Source: CAXSBR01 sp964236495 (GTDB taxonomy: Bacteria > Actinomycetota > Actinomycetes > Mycobacteriales > Jatrophihabitantaceae). From it: a stretch of 64,000 nucleotides of DNA. The stretch lies in the NCBI GenBank assembly GCA_964236495.1, contig CAXSBR010000001.1, forward strand, positions 124,001 to 188,000, given 5' to 3'. Both the position numbers and the translations under genes were made by a program. Positions 18,995-27,363 of this stretch are shown one piece after another. The stretch's first letter is position 1, and the number at the start of each line of letters is the position of its first letter. Below the pieces are notes generated by a model, which did no database searches, was not told the origin of the DNA, and was given only the letters and a program-made list of their open reading frames with translations.

Positions 18995-19330
18995 CCCACC
19001 GGCGTGTCCCGGTCGAGCTGCCACGCCGCTCGAACGGACACCCGTGGTTCTAGCTGGAAGCCACGCGACCCGAGTCATACAGAGGCCACCCAGCCAGTCC
19101 GCACGAGGCCGCGGGCGATGAGCCGTCAACCAGCGCACCGGTCGACGCGGCGACGCAGGCGACCGCGTTCGTCGCCCGGCCAGAGACATGTGGCGTACGT
19201 CAAACCTGGGCCCAGGCTGTAGGCAGGCACCCGCAGCGGGCATACGCTCGCCGCGAGCCGTCAGTCCCGTTCGGGACGGCTCTACCCGCGGCAACCGTTG
19301 CGCGCAGCAGCGTCGACAGATCGGAAATCG
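18995..19330. other. Intergenic region upstream of sucC with overlapping hairpins
   Basis: No gene is seen in these 336 bases. Close to sucC, GAGCCGTC (19255-19262) and GACGGCTC (19275-19282) form a perfect 8-bp stem. Inside it GTCCCG (19264-19269) and CGGGAC (19272-19277) form a second stem that competes for the same bases. The pair ends 48 bases before the sucC ATG and would lie in the sucCD mRNA leader if the promoter is upstream. No poly-U follows, so it is not a simple terminator. A promoter was not recognised. Confidence 0.4.
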
Positions 19331-20590
19331 ATGGACCTGTTCGAGTACCAGGCCAAGCAACTGTTCGCCGAGTACGGCGTGCCGGTCGGGTTGGGCGAGG
19401 TTGCCGACACTGCCGCGCAAGCGCGCACCGTGGCCGAGCGGCTCGGCGGCACCGTGGTGGTCAAGGCGCAGGTCAAGGTGGGCGGTCGGGGCAAGGCCGG
19501 TGGTGTGAAGGTCGCCAAGACTGCCCAGGAGGCGGCCGACCGTGCCGAGGAGATCCTCGGCATGGACATCAAGGGCCACACCGTGCACCGGGTACTGGTA
19601 GATCCGGCGGCGTCCATCGACGAGGAGTACTACGTCTCCTTCCTGCTGGACCGGTCCGACCGCACATTCCTGGCGATGGCCTCCTACGAGGGCGGCATGG
19701 AGATCGAGCAGCTCGCGGTGGAACGCCCGGACGCGCTGGCCAAGGTGGCCGTCGACGCGCTCGAGGGTGTGAACGACGCGAAGGCACATGAGATCGTTGC
19801 CGCGGCGAGGTTCCCGGCAGACCTCGTCGATGATGTCGCCGCCGTGCTGGTGTCGCTGTGGGAGACGTTCGTGGCCGCCGACGCCACACTCGTCGAGGTC
19901 AACCCGCTGGCCAAGGTCGCCGCCGCCGACGGATCGACGAAGGTCCTGGCCCTCGACGGCAAGGTCACCCTGGACGACAACGCCGGTTTCCGCCAGCCGC
20001 GCAACGCCGCCTTGATCGACGTGGACTCCGCCGATCCGCTCGAACAGCGTGCCGCCGAGAAGCACCTCAACTACGTCAAGCTCGACGGATCGGTGGGCAT
20101 AATCGGCAACGGCGCGGGCCTGGTGATGTCGACACTCGACGTGGTGGCCTACTCCGGGGAGAAGCACGGCAACGTCAAACCCGCCAACTTCCTCGACATC
20201 GGCGGCGGCGCGTCGGCACAGGTGATGGCCGACGGCCTGGACATCATCCTGTCCGACCCCGACGTCCGCTCGGTCTTCGTCAACGTATTCGGAGGTATCA
20301 CCGCGTGCGACGCGGTGGCCAACGGCATCGTCGGCGCGCTGGAGATGTTGGGCGACGAGGCGACCAAACCGCTCGTGGTCCGGCTCGACGGCAACAACGT
20401 AGACGAGGGCCGCCGCATTCTGACCGAGGCGGCCCATCCACTGGTCACGCTGGCCGACACCATGGACGACGGTGCGGAGCAAGCGGCCGCGCTGGCCGGC
20501 GCGGCCGCACCGGCCGGCTCGGCCGAACCTGCCGAGCCGCCGGCCAGTGCGACCGCAGCTCCATCGGACGCTCCGATCGCGGGGAAGTGA
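19331..20590 (+). CDS. sucC: Succinyl-CoA synthetase beta subunit
   Basis: 419 aa from the ATG at 19331 (MDLFEYQAKQLF), with GGAAA upstream; the earlier frame start at 19298 is not family-like. ATP-grasp domain: VVKAQVKVGGRGKAGGV, the metal/nucleotide site EVNPLAKV and DGKVTLDDNAGFR. The C-terminal CoA-ligase domain has NFLDIGGGA and VFGGITACD. SucC is usually under 400 aa. Here about 35 extra residues rich in Ala/Pro follow DDGAEQAAALAG, up to APIAGK. With SucD it makes succinate and ATP/GTP from succinyl-CoA in the TCA cycle. Confidence 0.95.
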   Translation: MDLFEYQAKQLFAEYGVPVGLGEVADTAAQARTVAERLGGTVVVKAQVKVGGRGKAGGVKVAKTAQEAADRAEEILGMDIKGHTVHRVLVDPAASIDEEYYVSFLLDRSDRTFLAMASYEGGMEIEQLAVERPDALAKVAVDALEGVNDAKAHEIVAAARFPADLVDDVAAVLVSLWETFVAADATLVEVNPLAKVAAADGSTKVLALDGKVTLDDNAGFRQPRNAALIDVDSADPLEQRAAEKHLNYVKLDGSVGIIGNGAGLVMSTLDVVAYSGEKHGNVKPANFLDIGGGASAQVMADGLDIILSDPDVRSVFVNVFGGITACDAVANGIVGALEMLGDEATKPLVVRLDGNNVDEGRRILTEAAHPLVTLADTMDDGAEQAAALAGAAAPAGSAEPAEPPASATAAPSDAPIAGK

Positions 20591-20594
20591 CGAC

Positions 20595-21497
20595 ATGGCC
20601 ATCTTCTTGGACGAGCAATCGACTGTCATCGTGCAGGGCATGACGGGCGCCGAAGGTATGAAGCACACTGCCCGCATGATCGCCTCGGGCACCCGGATCG
20701 TCGGTGGCGTCAACGCCCGCAAGGCCGGCACGTTCGCCGAGTTCGGCGACGGTGAGGCAGGCAGCAAGCAGCCGGTGTTCGGCACCGTCGCCGAAGCGAT
20801 GCGCGAGACCGGCGCCGACACGTCGGTGCTGTTCGTGCCGCCGGCCTTCACCAAGGACGCCGTGTTCGAGGCCATCGATGCCGGCATCTCACTGGCCGTC
20901 GTCATCACCGAGGGCGTGCCGGTGCACGACTCGGCAGCCTTTTGGTCGCACGCGCAGGCGAGAGCCCTCCAGGGCACGGCTACACGGATCATCGGCCCGA
21001 ACTGCCCCGGATTGATCAGTCCCGGAAAGGCCAATGCCGGCATCATTCCAGCCAACATCACCCAGGCAGGCCCCGTGGGCTTGGTTTCCAAGTCCGGCAC
21101 GCTGACGTATCAGATGATGTACGAGCTGCGTGACCTCGGCTTCTCCACCGCCGTAGGCATTGGCGGCGACCCGATCATCGGCACGACGCACATCGACTGC
21201 CTGGCCGCCTTCGAGGCAGACGACCAGACCCAAGCCATCGTCCTGATCGGCGAGATCGGCGGTGATGCCGAGGAGCGCGCGGCCGAGTTCATCCAGGCCC
21301 ACGTGACCAAGCCCGTCGTCGGCTACGTCGCCGGTTTTACCGCGCCGGAGGGCAAGACGATGGGCCACGCCGGTGCCATCGTGTCGGGCTCATCGGGAAC
21401 AGCTCAGGCCAAGGCCGAGGCGCTGGAGGCGGCCGGCGTCCGCGTCGGCCGCACGCCCAGTTCCACCGCGGCGTTGATGCGCGAGATCATCGGCTGA
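20595..21497 (+). CDS. sucD: Succinyl-CoA synthetase alpha subunit
   Basis: 300 aa from the ATG at 20595, five bases after sucC. CoA-binding Rossmann domain with VQGMTGAEG and NCPGLISP. The phosphohistidine is in GHAGAIVSG near residue 250. It binds CoA and carries the phosphate, forming the heterodimeric TCA-cycle enzyme with SucC. The tight spacing indicates one operon. Full length for the family. Confidence 0.96.
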   Translation: MAIFLDEQSTVIVQGMTGAEGMKHTARMIASGTRIVGGVNARKAGTFAEFGDGEAGSKQPVFGTVAEAMRETGADTSVLFVPPAFTKDAVFEAIDAGISLAVVITEGVPVHDSAAFWSHAQARALQGTATRIIGPNCPGLISPGKANAGIIPANITQAGPVGLVSKSGTLTYQMMYELRDLGFSTAVGIGGDPIIGTTHIDCLAAFEADDQTQAIVLIGEIGGDAEERAAEFIQAHVTKPVVGYVAGFTAPEGKTMGHAGAIVSGSSGTAQAKAEALEAAGVRVGRTPSSTAALMREIIG

Positions 21498-21722
21498 GCT
21501 GTTTGCGCATGCCCCAGACGCTGGTCCGCTGACCGGTCGCCGTCGGGTGCGTATCAGGGCGAAAGCCGCGTCCTCTTCGATGGATGGGGCTTTGTAGCGC
21601 GGCGATGTTCTCAGCGGAGTGCTCTTTTCGCTACGTTGTTGCTAGCGGACCCTCATACTGCCGTCCGACCGCACATCCGTACCGGCTGGTGTGCCGTGCG
21701 GATTATCTGAAGGAGACGATCC

Positions 21723-22757
21723 GTGAGCGACAACAGCACCGACGACCCGTTCCGCGACGGCTCGCCTGCGGGCGAGCAACCTCCGCCCAGAGGAGGGGCA
21801 TCGCCGCTTCCGCCAGCTGCACCCGCAGAGGGCGGCCAGTTCGGTGCGCCGCCGCCTCCGCCCAGCGGTGGTCAGTTCGCGCCGCCGCCTCCGCCCAGCG
21901 GTGGTCAGTTCGCGCCGCCGCCTCCGCCCAGCGGTGGACAGTTCGCGCCGCCGCCTCCGCCGTCGGGTGCGCAGTTCATGCCACCTCCGCCACCGAGCGG
22001 CGGCCAGTTCGCCCCGCCGCCTCCGCCCAGCGGTGGACAGTTCGCGCCGCCGCCTCCGCCGTCGGGTGCGCAGTTCATGCCACCTCCGCCACCGAGCGGC
22101 GGCCAGTTCGCCCCGCCGCAGGGCCAATTCGGTCAGCCGCCGGCTGCGCCGGGGCAGTTCGGCGCGCCGGGTAACCAGCCGGCGTGGGGTGCCAATGGCC
22201 AATCCGGTTCGGGTGGAGCGGCGGTCGCCAAGGCCATGAACCCGATGGACGCCGGCATCATCGGCGCGGGTGTGCTGGCATTGATCCTCTCGACGTTTGC
22301 CTACTACGTGGCCAAGCTCAGCGGAAATGGCACCTCGATCTCGCAGTCCTTCAGCGCGTGGCACGGACTGTTCGGCTGGCTTTCCGCGGTCCTGGCCTTT
22401 CTCGGCGCGGCAGTCCTAGCGACGGAAATATTCGCGCCCGGCAAGTTGAAGCTGCCGCGGCCGGCGCGCCAGATCGCCCTTACGTTGTTCGCCGTGGCGA
22501 CCTTGTGCGTACTGCTCGCCTTCTTCATCCATCCGGGTACGGGGGTTGGATCCACCATCGGTACGGGCTTCAGCGCAAAGGTCGGGCACGGCTTCAGCTA
22601 CTGGGCTTCTGTCGTAGTGATCATTGCCGGCACGGTGTTGTCTTACCTGCGGTTGAAGGCCACCGGTGGAACTTTGCCGTGGGAGAAGTCGGGCACGGGA
22701 CGCAACCTTGGCGGTCCAGGGGATGTGGGCACGCAGGGGACTGGCTTTCCCAGCTGA
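21723..22757 (+). CDS. DUF5336-like membrane protein with Pro/Gly-rich repeats
   Basis: 344 aa from a GTG at 21723 with GAAGGAGA upstream. Residues 30-150 are built from 11-residue units PPPPPSGGQFA or PPPPPSGAQFM, then Gln/Pro-rich sequence. About four membrane helices follow (near IIGAGVLALIL, LFGWLSAVLAFLG, IALTLFAVATLCVLLAF and YWASVVVIIAGTVL), then a short polar tail. Its place between sucD and perM matches Rv0954, a membrane protein reported to associate with division proteins. That function is inferred from position. The repeats contain a recent 99-bp duplication. Confidence 0.75.
   Translation: MSDNSTDDPFRDGSPAGEQPPPRGGASPLPPAAPAEGGQFGAPPPPPSGGQFAPPPPPSGGQFAPPPPPSGGQFAPPPPPSGAQFMPPPPPSGGQFAPPPPPSGGQFAPPPPPSGAQFMPPPPPSGGQFAPPQGQFGQPPAAPGQFGAPGNQPAWGANGQSGSGGAAVAKAMNPMDAGIIGAGVLALILSTFAYYVAKLSGNGTSISQSFSAWHGLFGWLSAVLAFLGAAVLATEIFAPGKLKLPRPARQIALTLFAVATLCVLLAFFIHPGTGVGSTIGTGFSAKVGHGFSYWASVVVIIAGTVLSYLRLKATGGTLPWEKSGTGRNLGGPGDVGTQGTGFPS
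21921..22119. repeat. Perfect 99-bp tandem duplication inside the Pro-rich repeats
   Basis: Bases 21921-22019 are followed directly by a copy at 22020-22118, with no mismatch found by eye. Identity extends one base further. Each copy is three 33-base units coding for two GGQFA-type blocks and one AQFM-type block. The lack of silent changes, while single 33-base units elsewhere do differ, indicates a recent expansion that keeps the frame. Confidence 0.8.
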
Positions 22758-22789
22758 GCCGGTTTACAAAGACACTGAGGACGTCCACG

Positions 22790-23509
22790 ATGTCGATGTA
22801 TCCGCAGCCGGGCTCACCGGCCCGGCGCCAGCACCTCCTCGACGTCATAGCCGCCGCGCTGGGTGGCTTCAGCTTTCTGGTCGCGTTCCTGCCCTTCTAC
22901 ACAACCGGTAACAACGGCATCAGCGGTTACGCGCTGGGCACACCTACGTCGGCGGCCATCGGCCTGTCGATGGTTGCTGGACTGCTGTGCGCCGCCCGCT
23001 TGCTGCCCTCGGGTAGTGGTCAACGGGCATCGGCGCACGAGCAGCCGCTGGCGCTCGCCGCTGCGTTGAGCGCTTTGCTGCTTGCCATAGGCAACCTGGT
23101 TTCCAGAGGCAGTCTCAGCGGCGACGTTTCCTTCGGCTTTGTGTTCTTCCTGCTCGGGCTGTTCGCCCAGGCGGGACTGCTGCTCTACCTGTGGCTGACC
23201 GGTGCGGGCAAACCCGCGCCGGGTGGCCGCACCGCACTGGAGGGTCAGCCCGCATACTCCGCGGGCGCGTTTGCTGGGCCGACGTCCGCCGGTCAGCAGT
23301 ATCCGGGCCAGCCTTACCAGGGCCAGCCCTACCCGGGTCAGCAGTACTCGGCCCAGTCCTATCCCGCGCAGCAATACCCGGGCCAGCCGATGTCGGGTCA
23401 GCCGGTGCCGGGCCAGTCGGTGCCGGGCCAGTCGGACATGGGCGCAGCCGGGGCGGCGCCACAGGATCTCGGTCAGCCCTATGGCCCGTTCTATCCGCCG
23501 CCACGGTGA
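22790..23509 (+). CDS. DUF5336-like membrane protein with Tyr/Gln-rich tail
   Basis: 239 aa from the ATG at 22790 (MSMYPQPGSPARR); the longer frame upstream is a shadow of the previous gene. Four likely helices: VIAAALGGFSFLVAFLPF, AAIGLSMVAGLLCAARLL, LALAAALSALLLAIGNLV and FGFVFFLLGLFAQAGLLLYLWL. The last 90 residues are repeats of the type PGQQY / YPGQP / PGQS. The domain is the same kind as in the gene before it but the repeats sit at the other end. It lies 32 bases downstream of that gene, so co-expression is likely. The role is unknown; the context suggests cell envelope or division. Confidence 0.72.
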   Translation: MSMYPQPGSPARRQHLLDVIAAALGGFSFLVAFLPFYTTGNNGISGYALGTPTSAAIGLSMVAGLLCAARLLPSGSGQRASAHEQPLALAAALSALLLAIGNLVSRGSLSGDVSFGFVFFLLGLFAQAGLLLYLWLTGAGKPAPGGRTALEGQPAYSAGAFAGPTSAGQQYPGQPYQGQPYPGQQYSAQSYPAQQYPGQPMSGQPVPGQSVPGQSDMGAAGAAPQDLGQPYGPFYPPPR

Positions 23510-23620
23510 ACCCACCACACCCTCGCGACGGCTAAGAGCTTCGGGGCGGCCGGGCTGCTGAAGGCGCTGCGGTCGGCGCGCCTGCGGTGGACTTCGCGCT
23601 GAAGTTGGCAGCCTGCTTGG

Positions 23621-25069
23621 GTGAGCCCTTCTCCGGTCCGGCCTCCCCCGCGGCAGGCCATGCTGGGCGACCTGTGGGCTCGGCTGGCTGAGACTCCGCT
23701 GGCCGTCGCGGTGTGGACGGGCTTCGTTGCGGCGGCGCTGAGCTGCCTGGCCACCATCGGTATCGCGCTGGTGCTGTGGATCCCCGACGCCGATGCCACC
23801 GCCACCTCGACGTCCATCGTGCACGCCGGCGTGATCACCTTTCTCATAGCGATGCACGGCGGCGCACACCTCAACGGGGTGCACATCGGCTTCGTACCAC
23901 TGGGTATGACGGCGGCGGCTGTCGCGGCCTGCGCACGCCTGGCCCGCCCGGCGTGGGCGCATCCCCGCGCCGGCGCCGAGTCCGTCACACGGATCGTCGC
24001 AGCGCAGGTCGGCGCCTTCACCACGACGTGTGCACTGCTGGTGCCCTCAGCTCGGCTGGGAACGACATGGGTGGGATGGACGGGCACATTGCTCGGCGCA
24101 GCGGTCGTCTCCGCGGTCGGGTTCGGCCTTGCGGTCAGCCGGGGGCGCGGCCGGGACCTCGCCGACGGGCTACCGGCGATGCTGGCGGCGTCGGCGCGGG
24201 CGGCAATAGCGGGCCTCATGGTGTTCCTCACCGGCGGCGCCGTCCTGGCCGCGATGTCGACCGCCGTAGACCACGACCGGTTCACTGCACTGTCCCATGC
24301 GCTGGGTGGCGGGGCGGCCAGCATGCCGCTGGCACTGCTACAGACATTGACCGCACCCAATGCCGCCATTGCCGGCTCGGCCTATCTCGCCGGGCCGGGC
24401 TTCGACGTCGGTGCCGCGCACTACGGCCTCAGCGGTAACCGAACGGGCTCCGTGCCGGCATTCCCAATTCTTGCCGGCCTACCCAGCGGCAGCTCCACGG
24501 CACCAGTCGCCGTCTTGGCCCTGGCCGTGGTGACGGTGCTGGCGGCGGGCGTAGTCGCGGGGTGGCTTGCGCATCGCAGTGTTCGCGAGCGGAGCTGGCG
24601 GATCGGCATTGCCGCGGCTGCGCTGGGTGGTGTGCTCACCGGCGCCGGTCTGGCCGTGCTGACTGCGTTGGCCGGCGGCCGGCTGGGCGAGCACACGCTG
24701 CGCTCGGTCGGTGCGTCGCCGCTGCAGGTGGCACTCGTGATCTGCGCGGAGGTCGGCGCAACTGCCGTGGTCACCGGCTTAGTTATCCGCGCGGTGCGTG
24801 CGCTGCAAACCCACCGCACTGTCACGGCTGTACCGGTGTTGATGGCGTCGGAGGCGGCATCCAGCACGGACGCCGCCACCGGTCCGGCACCGGTATCCGC
24901 AGGGTCGGCGGACGTGGCGCGCCTCCGTGCCGTTCCGGACGACGATGTACACAACAACGGCGGCGACAACGGCATTGACGTCGACACCTTGAACGCCGAC
25001 AACGTGACCGCCGATTACGTGACTGCGGACAACGTGACCGAGGAGCTCCCCACCGCCGCAGCGTCCTGA
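23621..25069 (+). CDS. PerM-like (DUF6350) cell division membrane protein
   Basis: 482 aa from a GTG at 23621. Eight or more membrane helices fill residues 25-400, with family features MHGGAHLNGVHIGFVPLG and GGAASMPLALLQTLTAPNA. A polar, acidic, Asn/Asp-rich tail of about 80 residues includes TADYVTADNVTEE. Position between the sucCD/DUF5336 genes and purN matches Rv0955 (PerM), which stabilises divisome components and supports persistence in mycobacteria. The family call is by pattern and synteny. The tail's near-repeat N-V-T-A/E-D is unusual. Confidence 0.75.
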   Translation: MSPSPVRPPPRQAMLGDLWARLAETPLAVAVWTGFVAAALSCLATIGIALVLWIPDADATATSTSIVHAGVITFLIAMHGGAHLNGVHIGFVPLGMTAAAVAACARLARPAWAHPRAGAESVTRIVAAQVGAFTTTCALLVPSARLGTTWVGWTGTLLGAAVVSAVGFGLAVSRGRGRDLADGLPAMLAASARAAIAGLMVFLTGGAVLAAMSTAVDHDRFTALSHALGGGAASMPLALLQTLTAPNAAIAGSAYLAGPGFDVGAAHYGLSGNRTGSVPAFPILAGLPSGSSTAPVAVLALAVVTVLAAGVVAGWLAHRSVRERSWRIGIAAAALGGVLTGAGLAVLTALAGGRLGEHTLRSVGASPLQVALVICAEVGATAVVTGLVIRAVRALQTHRTVTAVPVLMASEAASSTDAATGPAPVSAGSADVARLRAVPDDDVHNNGGDNGIDVDTLNADNVTADYVTADNVTEELPTAAAS

Positions 25070-25145
25070 CCGGCGGTCATACCCGACGTCACCGAGCCAA
25101 CCGAGCCAACCCGGCCAGCCTGCGCCGGTCGGTAGGGTGTGCCGC

Positions 25146-25703
25146 GTGTCGGTCCGCCTGGTTCTGCTCGCCTCCGGGTCGGGAACCACCCTGGAGGCTG
25201 TGATCGACGCGCTCGGGGAATACGTCGTCGCCGCCGGCACCGATCGCCCTGGCTGCAGTGCGATGGACCGGGCGGCGGCTGCCGGCATCGAGACCTTCGC
25301 CGTCGCGCTGGGCGACTACCCCGCCCGCACCGCCTGGAACGCCGCCTTGGCCGAGAAAATCGCCGCCTATGAACCCGACCTGGTGGTGTTGGCCGGGTTC
25401 ATGAGGATTCTCGACCGGCAGGTCGTTGAACGGTTCAGCCTCGTCAACACCCATCCGGCGCTGCTGCCTTCGTTTCCCGGGCCGCACGCCGTGCGCGACG
25501 CACTCGCCGCCGGGGTGAAGATCGCCGGCGTCACCATCCACCGGGTCGACACCGGCGTGGACACCGGGCCGATCCTGGCCCAGGCCGCCGTCGAGGTACG
25601 CCCCGGCGACGACGAGGCGGCCCTGCAGGCCCGCATCCAGACCGTCGAGAAGCCGCTCTACGTCGCCACCATCCGCGCCCTGATCGAGGAGCTGTCCGAA
25701 TGA
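25146..25703 (+). CDS. purN: Phosphoribosylglycinamide formyltransferase
   Basis: 185 aa from a GTG at 25146 (MSVRLVLLASGSGTT), with GTAGGG upstream; a GTG at 25137 is an alternative. The GAR-binding loop is ASGSGTTLEAV, the catalytic Asn/His in NTHPALLPSFPG, and the catalytic Asp in VDTGPILAQ. It transfers formyl from 10-formyl-THF to GAR, the third step of purine synthesis. It overlaps purH by ATGA, so the two are translated together. FolD, which makes the cofactor, lies 2.5 kb downstream. Confidence 0.95.
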   Translation: MSVRLVLLASGSGTTLEAVIDALGEYVVAAGTDRPGCSAMDRAAAAGIETFAVALGDYPARTAWNAALAEKIAAYEPDLVVLAGFMRILDRQVVERFSLVNTHPALLPSFPGPHAVRDALAAGVKIAGVTIHRVDTGVDTGPILAQAAVEVRPGDDEAALQARIQTVEKPLYVATIRALIEELSE

Positions 25704-27271
25704 GCAGGATCACCGTCCGCCGCGCGCTGATCAGCGTGTACGACAAGACCGGGCTGGAGGAGCTGGCCCGCGGACTGGCTGCGGCCGGCGTCGAGATCGT
25801 GTCGACGGGGTCTACCGCGGCCACCATCGCCGGGTTCGGAGTCGAGGTGACGGCGGTGGAGACGGTGACCGGATTCCCGGAGATCCTCGGCGGACGGGTC
25901 AAGACGCTGCATCCGCACATCCATGCCGGCTTGCTCGCCGATCAGGGCGACGAGGCGCATCTGGCCACGGTGGCCGACCTGGGCATCGACACCTTCCAGC
26001 TGGTGGTGTCCAACCTGTATCCGTTCCGGCAGACCATCGCCGCTGGTGCCGATCAGGCGGAGGCTATCGAGCAGATCGACATCGGCGGGCCGTCGATGGT
26101 GCGGGCCAGCGCCAAGAATCACAACTCCGTGGCCATCGTCACCGATCCGTCTGCTTATGGCGCCGTCCTCACCGCGGTGGGCGCCGGCGGCTTCGACCTG
26201 GCCGAGCGGCAGGCCCTGGCCGCCGCTGCTTTCCGACACACCGCCTCCTACGACATCGCCGTGGCCGGCTGGTTGGGCACCGTGGTGTCCGCCGACGACG
26301 AGGGCAGCGGCTTTCCCGGCTGGATCGCGCGGGACTGGGAACGCGCAGCGGTCCTGCGTTACGGCGAGAATCCGCACCAGGCAGCAGCGCTGTATGTCGA
26401 CCCGCAAGCCTCCTCATCCCATCCCGGGCTCGCGCAGGCCGATCAGCTGTCGGGCAAGGAAATGAGCTTCAACAACTACGTCGACGGCGAGGCCGCCTAC
26501 CGCGCTGCCTACGACTTCGACGAGCCGTGCGTGGCGATCATCAAGCACGCCAACCCGTGCGGCATCGCGATCGGCGCCGACATCGCCGAGGCCCACCGCA
26601 AGGCGCACGCCTGCGATCCGTTGAGCGCGTTCGGCGGCGTCATCGCGACCAACCGACCCGTGTCGGTGGCGATGGTGGAGGGACTGGCAGGGATCTTCAC
26701 CGAGGTGGTCATCGCGCCGTCCTACGAGCAGGGCGCCGCCGAGAAGCTGGCCGAGCGCAAGAACATCCGGGTGCTGGTCGCCGCGCCCCGCACCGACGCC
26801 CAAGGATCGGTCGAACTGCGCCCGATCTCGGGCGGTGTGCTGGCCCAGCAACCTGACCGCATCGACGCCCTGGGCGACGATCCGTCGACGTGGACGCTGG
26901 CGGCCGGCGACCCGGCTGCAGACGACGTGCTGGGCGACCTGGCCTTCGCGTGGCGGGCGGTGCGGGCAGTGAAGTCGAACGCGATCCTGCTCGCCTCCGG
27001 CGGCGCATCGGTCGGCGTGGGCATGGGACAGGTGAACCGCGTCGACGCTGCCAAGCTTGCCGTGACCCGGGCGGGGGAGCGCGCGCAGGGCTCGGTCGCT
27101 GCATCGGACGCCTTCTTCCCCTTCGCCGACGGCCTCGAAGTGCTGCTGGAGGCCGGTGTGCGCGCCGTCGTGCAGCCCGGCGGATCGACGCGGGACGCGG
27201 CGTCGGTCGAGGCAGCTGATCGAGCCGGCGTGACGATGTACTTCACCAGCACCCGCCACTTCGCGCACTGA
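25700..27271 (+). CDS. purH: AICAR transformylase/IMP cyclohydrolase
   Basis: 523 aa from the ATG at 25700, overlapping the purN stop. The N-terminal IMP cyclohydrolase domain starts RALISVYDKTGLEELA with GGRVKTLHPHIHAG. The C-terminal AICAR transformylase has the active Lys-His in IKHANPCG and ends VTMYFTSTRHFAH. It performs the last two steps of IMP synthesis. Full length; synteny purN-purH is that of Rv0956-Rv0957. Confidence 0.97.
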   Translation: MSRITVRRALISVYDKTGLEELARGLAAAGVEIVSTGSTAATIAGFGVEVTAVETVTGFPEILGGRVKTLHPHIHAGLLADQGDEAHLATVADLGIDTFQLVVSNLYPFRQTIAAGADQAEAIEQIDIGGPSMVRASAKNHNSVAIVTDPSAYGAVLTAVGAGGFDLAERQALAAAAFRHTASYDIAVAGWLGTVVSADDEGSGFPGWIARDWERAAVLRYGENPHQAAALYVDPQASSSHPGLAQADQLSGKEMSFNNYVDGEAAYRAAYDFDEPCVAIIKHANPCGIAIGADIAEAHRKAHACDPLSAFGGVIATNRPVSVAMVEGLAGIFTEVVIAPSYEQGAAEKLAERKNIRVLVAAPRTDAQGSVELRPISGGVLAQQPDRIDALGDDPSTWTLAAGDPAADDVLGDLAFAWRAVRAVKSNAILLASGGASVGVGMGQVNRVDAAKLAVTRAGERAQGSVAASDAFFPFADGLEVLLEAGVRAVVQPGGSTRDAASVEAADRAGVTMYFTSTRHFAH

Positions 27272-27363
27272 TCCACTACGAGGGGGCGAGCGCGGCATAA
27301 GACTGCACGCGGTCCGCAACCTGTGGATAGCGTGCCCGCTATGTCCGAGTAGCACCTAGAATC

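Noticed and set aside
18551..21100. 849-aa minus-strand open frame
   Set aside because: Runs antisense to sucC and sucD, which are clear; the frame has no recognisable domain or ribosome site.
21843..22130. CRISPR-like repeat pattern
   Set aside because: Repeats are 33 bases, contiguous without spacers and in frame with a coding gene.
22184..22789. Long N-terminal extension of the second DUF5336-like gene
   Set aside because: It is an out-of-frame shadow of the previous gene; the ATG at 22790 gives a sensible membrane protein.
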